In this document: piece by piece, positions 57,516-64,000 of the stretch
How the letters are laid out: each line of letters begins with the position of its first letter
Position numbering within the stretch: the first letter of the stretch is position 1
DNA from: Asterella californica
Taxonomy: Eukaryota; Streptophyta; Marchantiopsida; Marchantiales; Aytoniaceae
NCBI GenBank assembly: GCA_036924285.1
Contig: JAYKYS010000012.1
Span: 3,720,001-3,784,000 of the forward strand
Reading direction: 5' to 3'
DNA length: 64,000 nucleotides
The notes under the pieces: model-generated
What the model saw: the letters and a program-made list of their open reading frames with translations, nothing else
The model's database searches: none
What the model was told of the DNA's origin: nothing
Translations under genes and position numbers: made by a program

Positions 57516-58998
57516 GATTTGGAGATCCAATGCAAGCGCGCAAGACGTCGTTGGGTTCAGATTTGTGCAGGCTACGTATGAGTTAAGACGATTCGCGAAG
57601 AGACGGATCGAGGACAGTGTTCTGAGAGAAATTGAGACGTAGGAGAGAGATTTGGAAGACTTCAGTAACATGTGAAGGAGAGTTGGACCGTTCTAGCCGG
57701 TTTGGAGTCCAAACTTGTTGTTCTTGGATCTATCGAGATCAAAACGTCGAGTTCTTCAAGAAATTGAAGATGATACAAAATTTATTGGACGGTTTGAGAA
57801 TTCTGAGTGAAATTGGCTCGCAGGGAAGCGCTTAGGTCAGATTTTCGTTCGCCTGCGACTTGAGATTGAGTTATTTTTCGCGATCGGTGAGCCAAGCTCT
57901 TCGTTCTTGATGCCTTTGCGATCAAGGAGTCTTCACCTACGCACAAGAGAAGACTGTATGTGGATTGGGTTGTTGGTTTGGATGTGATGAGCAAGTTTAA
58001 ACCGCATGAATTTGATTTACGTCAATATTTTACATCTTGCGATCAAATTTCTTGCGTGGTTTTACGGGAGAAACTCCAAACGGTTTGTTTGGAGTCTCGT
58101 TAGGTTTAGGGTAGCTAGATCTACCTACCAGAGAAGATAAATATCAGTTCAGACGATCCGTTTGTGCAGTGTGTGCGATTTTAAGCCGCAAGGAGGAGTT
58201 TTGAAGATTCGACCACCTTAGATAAAAAATCGACGGTATCTTGGCTGTTGAGAGTCGGATCTGATAGTCCTTGAGATTAGTAGAGTCAGGGAAGAAGACC
58301 CTATCGACATCTGAAGTCCGTCTGATGAAAAGAGAAAGTTCTCAGATAGGTCTTTTCGGTTCATTCGCTACGATTTTTGTCTTTTTGTGTTCGTTAGAGT
58401 TCTAGTTGATCATGTACAACTTGCGGTAGCTAGCTTTAGCTAAGAGCTTGTACATGGATGTTGTTTGGACTTGGGTTTGAATCGTGAGATACAGGTGCAG
58501 CTTTTTTTGTTAGTAAAGAGATATTTCTCTTGCTTTCAACTACGCTTTGATGGTTTTAGGTCAGGGTTGAGATTCATGGACTCTTTTTAGTGGGTTTTGA
58601 AGCAGATTAAAGACTGCTCTGGTCTGTTTCTCAGTTTTATGTTCTTAAGAAGAAAGAACCGGCAGTGTATGTACATTGGGAGTTGGTTTATATTGTAGTG
58701 CTCGTTTTCGCGGTTGTTTTTTAATAGCACAATACATCTCCACAGCCAGGAACCTCGCGCTTTCCTGGACATCTTTCACGCAAAATCTGACACGATACGG
58801 TGGTGAACTCGACGTGAAAATCCGAGGTGGAGATTTTTGTGTTTTTGTTGTTTTTGGAAGATGAGATCAACAATCATGGACGAGGACGAAGATGGATACG
58901 GTTGTTCGGGAGGATCCTGCGGACTTGGGATGATGGATATATAGAAGATTGAGATCATGGGAGGATGGGAGGATGGAACTAGCCATGACTAGGATGGG

Positions 58999-60089
58999 AT
59001 GAATGGTTTAGAGGGGATACCAGGGGTGCAGTTGGATGCAGCAACTGCACGTTTGTTTCAAGCCTTCATTTTGTTTTTGCGACAAGAGCAAGAGAACCAA
59101 CAAAAAGAGGCTTTGGGGACGAAGATGCTTCGAAGAGTGATCTACAAGCTCGATCTATTTGATGAGGAAGACATCTCAAAGTACTTGAGATATTACAAGA
59201 CGAAGAAGGAGATGATCGAGACATTAGAACTGGTTGCGGTGCTTGAGATAAGGGAGCATGTGAAGGGTCTAACAAAACGTTTTGAGAAGAACTGTGATAT
59301 ATTTTCACATGCGCTGATGGAGGAGTATTTCTTGAGAAACTCAGATCGAGTGACCAAGAAATCAGTTTTGGGATGGGTCAACCAACCCAACAAGGGTTTA
59401 CATCTTACAGAGCTGTTAAAGGAGTTCGAGACATAATTCTCTCAACTATCTCGGGTGGACAAGCTAACCTTGGAGACCTACAAGACAAAGTTGTTTTTTC
59501 AAGTTGTTGATGAACCATGGCAAGAGCGGTTGGAGCTACTTCTGGAGGATGGATTGGAAGAAGAAGGATTGACAAGGAATTGAGAGATTGTGCATGAAGC
59601 GGTTGAGCTTCTTGTCTGGAGACATACAACGAAAGGGTTACAAGGGCGACACTTGTATCGCTGATTACCACACCAGTTCGGATAGTATTTGAGGTTCAAC
59701 CTCCAGTTGTGGTTGTAGAGGAGAAGGATCCTACCATCGAAGACTTACAACAAAAGATGTAAGATCTACAAGCTAAAGTTACTAGGTTGGAGGATAAGGG
59801 ATCATTGACCAAGACGGTGGTTGTACCCGAACCAGCTTGCGTACATCAGTGCGTGTGGTGTGATGGTCCAGATCATCATCGAGACGATTGTATTGACTTT
59901 GCAGAATCTTTGCAACGAGAGGTTATTTCTTGGGAGGATGAAAATGTTGGGTTTAGAAGTACGGGTACTCTCTTTCAAGCCAACGTTAGTAACAGCGAGA
60001 CAATAATGGTTGCGATTGAGATTTTGGTTGTAGCAGTGTGGTTCTTTTTTTTCAGAAAACAAAAGAAAAGAGAGGAATACATACAATGA
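58999..60089 (+). pseudogene. gag-like ORF with CCHC knuckle, copy 3
   Basis: Frame 58999-59436 (145 codons) keeps the N-terminus lost in copy 2: GIPGVQLDAATARLFQAFIL and LRQEQENQQKEALG, then the same core. One substitution makes a TAA at 59434-59436; the frame then continues to a TGA at 59581-59583 that both copies share. A 1-bp deletion near 59630 moves the downstream part (59787-60089) to another frame. There the knuckle is intact: C-VW-C-DGPD-H-HRDD-C, a CX2CX4HX4C nucleocapsid motif. A hydrophobic helix-like EILVVAVWFFFF and the basic RKQKKR tail end it. Confidence 0.75.
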
Positions 60090-60534
60090 TATGTACATGC
60101 TTGAGGTTGAGAGTTACAGTCAAGATATGTGACGATGATTGGGAGGATGGACGATGTCTACTATGACACTTGCGTCAGAAAACTTAACGGTAAGATTCAA
60201 CTAGGTGGATGGGAGGCGTTTCTATGATATGATGGTTCACTATTTCTATGTCTTCGAACACATATTGAAAGATGTGTAGATCTAGAGGGGGTGATTGGAT
60301 GAAAGGTTGAAGCAGAAAGTAGATGAGCATGCATCTACTTTCTTCAGGCAAAGATTATGACAGGGTAGCAACTTCAAGATGACGATCAGGCTATAACCTT
60401 GAGGATGAGGTCAATTGAGATGTGAGGGAGGATGACAAGATGAGAACGAGTGTGCGTGCCGGTCCACTCTTTGGTTGGTATCTCTAGTGCATACCGCAGG
60501 ATGCACAGGTTTGGAGGGGGTGGATGACATGTCG

Positions 60535-61100
60535 TGGACCGGCTCCTACATGAAAATCAAATTTCGATGCTTGTCACTCCAAAGACACTCATGAGAAAGC
60601 AAGCTAGGCCTTAGCTTATGGATTTTTGGCACGACTTTGGATCTCCACTTTCATTACATTAGTGGATAGAGCTCTTGGTCAACACTCCATAGGCACTTCG
60701 TCTACTTCGTTTGGATGCCTAGTGGAGAAGTTACAAGACTCAAAAGATGGAAAAAACAAGCTAGGCCCCAGCTTACGGGCTTTTAGCACGACTTCGGATC
60801 TTCAATTTCATTGCATCGATAGATAGAGCTCTTTGTCAGCTTTCCATGGACATCTTGTCTACTTCATTTGGACGTCTAGTGGAGAAGTTACGCGACTCGA
60901 AAGAAAGGAAAATCAAGCTAGACCCTAGTTTACTCTGCTGACTGGGTATTTGTAGCTCCAAGCGCTATACTAAGGACGCAAGGGGTCTGCTTCTCATTAT
61001 TGAAGAAATCTTGTACGTATAGAGATTGACGTAAAGGGGTTGCTTAAGGGGTTAGCTTGCACCTACGAACTATAAGCAGATGGTTCGAGAGATTTGGAGG
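60535..61100 (+). repeat. right LTR of the gag-only element (copy 3)
   Basis: Aligns with 56950-57515 from tacatgaaaatc to gagagatttgga. Several substitutions and one or two small indels separate the pair, so insertion is not recent. Confidence 0.7.
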
Positions 61101-63190
61101 TCTCGATCATGTCTTCTAGAAGACAGAAGACGGAAGACGGTGACCGCGACTACATGGGTACCAACCACGCGTCACATAGACGAGGGATAGGTGTACCTAC
61201 CAAGCAGCCATCGCAGTAGTAGGTAATTTGAGATAACCGAAAGCATTAACCTAAAACGTAGAGAAGATGCGGGGCGAGGTGCATAGGCATGAAATCGATC
61301 GACTACTTCTCGCAGAGTCGACTGTGTCTTAGAGATCAATTGCAATCGAGATATCGAAGTATGTCGTGGAAGCAAGGAGAGTGAAATTGAGAACTCATAG
61401 AATCGAATTGAAGCAAGAGAGAGAGCAAGGTCAATTTTACTAGCTAGAACCACAGTCGAGTTGAAGGAATCCCTGCGGATTTCCCAAAAGTAGACATCGA
61501 AGGCCGATTAGGAATCAGAGAGAAGCTTTGGGACAGAAGCGTGAAGCGATTATAGCAGCATAAGGACGCATCTCAAGATTGACAGCAGAAGCAGGATCAT
61601 GGTGCCACATTGAAGATGGAATTGAAGGTTGGAAGCGCACGGAAGACTGACGATGCAACATAAGCAGCCTAGAAGCAGTACTGAGGTTCTTCTCATATTT
61701 TTTCTCTTTTCCACCGCTTCCCGCCTCTGATTTGATGTCTCTCGCGCTTCCTCGTTCGTTTGTATGAAATCCATCGATCAATTTCTCTACCCTGAAGTTC
61801 TTTCTGTGAAAATTGGGCATGGAAGCACTGTCCAATTTTAGACAGTCATCTTCCCACTTCTTCCAAGTTGGAGTCGAGCTTGCCCATCTCTCATTCTTAA
61901 ATTCGATCGCTTGACTATCAATTTTCTTACCTTACCACACCTTTGGTCCTGAACCCATGGACGGAAGACGCTTCTGAAGATGAACAATCTTCGGAAGACG
62001 ACTGTTTGTAATTCATATCAAGATTGGATTGGATTGGAACTTGTATTGAAGAAGCTTGGTACGAATCCTGAGTGAATTGATGAGTTGATTGTTGTTTCGA
62101 GAAGTTAGAAATTGGGAACTAGGCTTGTGCCTCCCAATCTTTCTGTCTTCTCAAAATCCACATCTTCCTAGAGATTAGAAGGTTGGAAAGGCTTGCAGAA
62201 TGCACGAAAAAGACGAGAGGGTCCTTTATGGATCTTTTTTGTCTGACCCATAGCAGCCTATTCCTTTTTCTTTCCGAACTTAGGAGAGAGTTGTGACAAG
62301 CCTTGCTGACAGAATCTGGAGAGAATGATCGAGGGTCATATCTTCTCGTCATGCAGTAAGCTTCTTCTGAGCGAGTATGAGACATAAGGAGTCAGAAGAA
62401 CAGAGTATGAACATTTTGTGTTTGTTGTGAGGTTAGATTGCCTGTCAAAAGTCGAAGACATGTGAGACCAGTGATAGGAAGCCTGGCTACGGGAAGTCTT
62501 CCGTGTAGGTCAGTTAATCGGAAGCTGTCCCGAGAGTCTTCCTGGAGATCACTGTCATCACAGGAGTCCGCAACCCTCTTCTGAACTTGTCGTATACTTT
62601 GCTTCTCACGTATCTTATATCTTCTGTTAGGAAGTAGGATGAAATGCAAGGTGGGTTGTCTTCTTGGGAATCCATGCGATGCTTTACTTAGTTATGATTG
62701 TTTAGATATAGCTCAGAAGACGAGAGCTACTTAGGAAGCAATGTTAGAATCTCAGAAGACGGAATAGTTGTTTTCTGGAAGATTAGATTCGTCTTCTGAA
62801 AGTGAGGACTTGGGAAGGACTAAGCCTTCAGCTCACAGCAAGTACGTGTGACTTAGTGCAACAGAGACTCGAAGCATGTCGATGCATCCTCGAAGGTTGG
62901 TGTTACCCGCCACAGAATTAGCAGATGCCAAACCCTTCATCAAGGAGTTGGGTCTCGACTTCTTCTTGTGGGACTAGAACCTCGCGGACCAGGGTCTTCT
63001 GGAGGAGGTTTGGACAGCACTGCCTCCGTGTAACCTTACACCTGTGAAGGTAAGGGTCGCTCGAGGAAGACCTTCTTCCTGGACAGAGGAGTGAGGGCGC
63101 AAGACTTTTCACAGATCAGAATCCGAGAACCGAGGGTACGGGCTCGAGAAGAAGGTTGGAGGAATTCAGCGTCTTCTTCCATTCAGAGAT
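61100..63190. other. transposon-like debris rich in gaagac
   Basis: The word gaagac or its reverse complement recurs many times (for example 61119-61137, 61631, 61964, 61996, 62720, 62757, 63067). No gene is recognised. It may be the LTR or leader of a large element continuing to the right. Confidence 0.4.
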
Positions 63191-63830
63191 CCAACCAGCC
63201 ATGGAGTTGGTGGAGAAGCATGCGATGGCTCAAGAGAAGCCACTGCGACTTGGATTCGGTCTGCACACATTGATGTAGCAGAAAGAGGTCTAGAAGAAGG
63301 TGGAAACGCTGGAAGCTAACCTCCGAACCACTGAGAAGCTTGCAGCAAAGTACAAGACGGAAGCAACCGCTTCTGCCAAGGAGTCAGCGTAGTTGAGGAA
63401 GAGCAACCAAGAGTTGCAGGCAACGTGACCAAGAGGTTTTGCGGGTCAAAGGTAAGATCACCTCTCTCGCAGAAGAGAAGACGACATGGAAGGCACTAGG
63501 GGAAGCCGCGGAAGCACAAGCCACAGCAGAGAAGAAGCAGCGGGAATAAGTAGAAGCCCGAGCAAATGATGTTATGACGCAGATGGTGGAAGCACTTTGC
63601 AAGAAGTTCAACTTCACCGTCAGTAGGAAGCTTCTCACCCTAGCTAGGGAGTGGGATGACAATTCCAGGACGATGTTAGTGGAGTGCAAGGACAGCATGT
63701 TCCGCTACCTAGATCTGCAGATTGAAGACACTTTACGATCTTCTCTCGATTCCACGACCAGCAGCTACATCTTCTCATGCTCCAGGACCAGTGATTGGGG
63801 AAGATTTGGATCAGGAGGAGTTTGACCTCG
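63190..63830 (+). pseudogene. broken coiled-coil ORF of a retroelement-like protein
   Basis: Plus-strand pieces separated by stops and frame changes: ELVEKHAMAQEK; KKVETLEANLRTTEKLAAKY and KTEATASAKESA (coiled coil); from 63574 MVEALCKKFNF, SRKLLTLAREWDD and MLVECKDSMFRYLDLQ; and near 63800 a DLDQEEFDLAVHL end. The order (long coiled coil, aromatic helix, acidic C-terminus) resembles gag-adjacent proteins of plant retroelements, but no named domain can be assigned. Confidence 0.4.
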
Positions 63831-64000
63831 CTGTCCACTTGTAGTGACAGCGATGGAAGCCGAGAAGATTTTAGAAGAAGCCAGACAAGGTATCTTCCGG
63901 AAGACGGGAAGTAGAGTTATCTTCCCAGATCTTTCGAGTGGAGGAGATGAATTCATCTGACCACTGAAGTCAGTCTAGCTCCCAGCGTCGAACTTGTGTC

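Larger units (their letters stand above)
49997..60230 (+). repeat. segmental duplication copy 3
   Basis: Direct repeat of 36409-43850 plus two stretches missing there. The left edge is sharp: 49996 is inverted retroelement DNA and 49997 begins the unknown ORF shared with 36409. The right edge is near 60230, after which the LTR region differs from copy 2. Confidence 0.85.
56950..61100 (+). mobile_element. gag-only LTR retroelement (TR-GAG/LARD-like), copy 3, both LTRs present
   Basis: Left LTR about 56950-57515 and right LTR about 60535-61100 match along their length (tacatgaaaatcaaatttcg, ctccaagcgctatacta, gaagaaatcttgtacgta, gagagatttgga). The interior of about 3 kb has a long leader, a gag-like ORF, a CCHC knuckle and a 3' leader, with no enzyme domains. 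LTR ends are not clean TG...CA by eye, so limits are approximate. This lies downstream of SWEET copy 3 just as the copy-2 element follows SWEET copy 2, so the element was already there when the segment duplicated. Confidence 0.75.

Noticed and set aside
59066..59308. Minus-strand ORFs opposite the gag-like ORF (also near 42.6-43.3 kb).
   Set aside because: Antisense shadows of a clear gag-like frame; similarity between copies follows from the DNA duplication.
1..64000. Searched by eye for tRNA or rRNA genes, CRISPR arrays and bacterial operons.
   Set aside because: None seen. The intron structure, gene types and repeat load are eukaryotic.

Overview
This is nuclear DNA of a eukaryote and almost certainly of a land plant. 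It has spliced GT-AG genes, a SWEET-type sugar transporter family with two MtN3/saliva repeats, a plant-like 20S proteasome beta subunit, a Ty1/copia element and heavy transposon litter. A coiled-coil gene resembling the centriole/cilium protein CCDC57 and a retroelement zinc-knuckle style I associate with mosses, liverworts and lycophytes point to a non-seed plant with swimming sperm. That placement is inference; no species can be named.

Layout. 0-8 kb: decayed, repeatedly duplicated exon-like blocks of an unrecognised gene, two sets on the minus strand and two on the plus strand, with tandem repeats and hairpins. 10.0-10.3 kb: a short relic matching exon 1 and intron 1 of the SWEET gene. 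10.3-13.3 kb: AT-rich DNA holding a wrecked Helitron-like ORF (OTU protease, Cys motif, DUF6570-like, start of Helitron_like_N). 13.7-14.05 kb: a 62-bp minisatellite. 14.7-17.8 kb: two minus-strand host genes, the CCDC57-like gene and the 3' exons of proteasome beta-4/PBG1. 18.0-20.3 kb: a minus-strand copia element with 5' LTR, PBS, gag, protease and integrase but no RT or RNase H. 20.4-24.5 kb: nothing recognised.

24.5-61.1 kb is a young segmental duplication. A near-identical five-exon SWEET gene occurs three times: 24.5-26.1 kb (minus), 38.5-40.1 kb (plus) and 54.9-56.5 kb (plus), each with open reading frames across all exons. The first two lie in a large inverted repeat around a 2.6 kb spacer (32.4-35.0 kb). 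The second and third are direct copies, each followed by a gag-only LTR element (TR-GAG/LARD type) with CCHC knuckle. Copy 2 lacks about 0.5 kb and 2.2 kb found in copies 1 and 3; the 2.2 kb junction falls inside a hairpin. Between copies 2 and 3 are inverted fragments of the gag element and a decayed MULE transposase (46.1-47.7 kb). 61.1-64 kb is debris rich in the motif gaagac with broken coiled-coil ORFs.

The intact host genes are the three SWEETs, which should be plasma-membrane or tonoplast sugar uniporters. PBG1 and the CCDC57-like gene are partial. Everything else is mobile DNA or unrecognised duplicated sequence. All exon limits were placed by eye from splice sites and reading frame.
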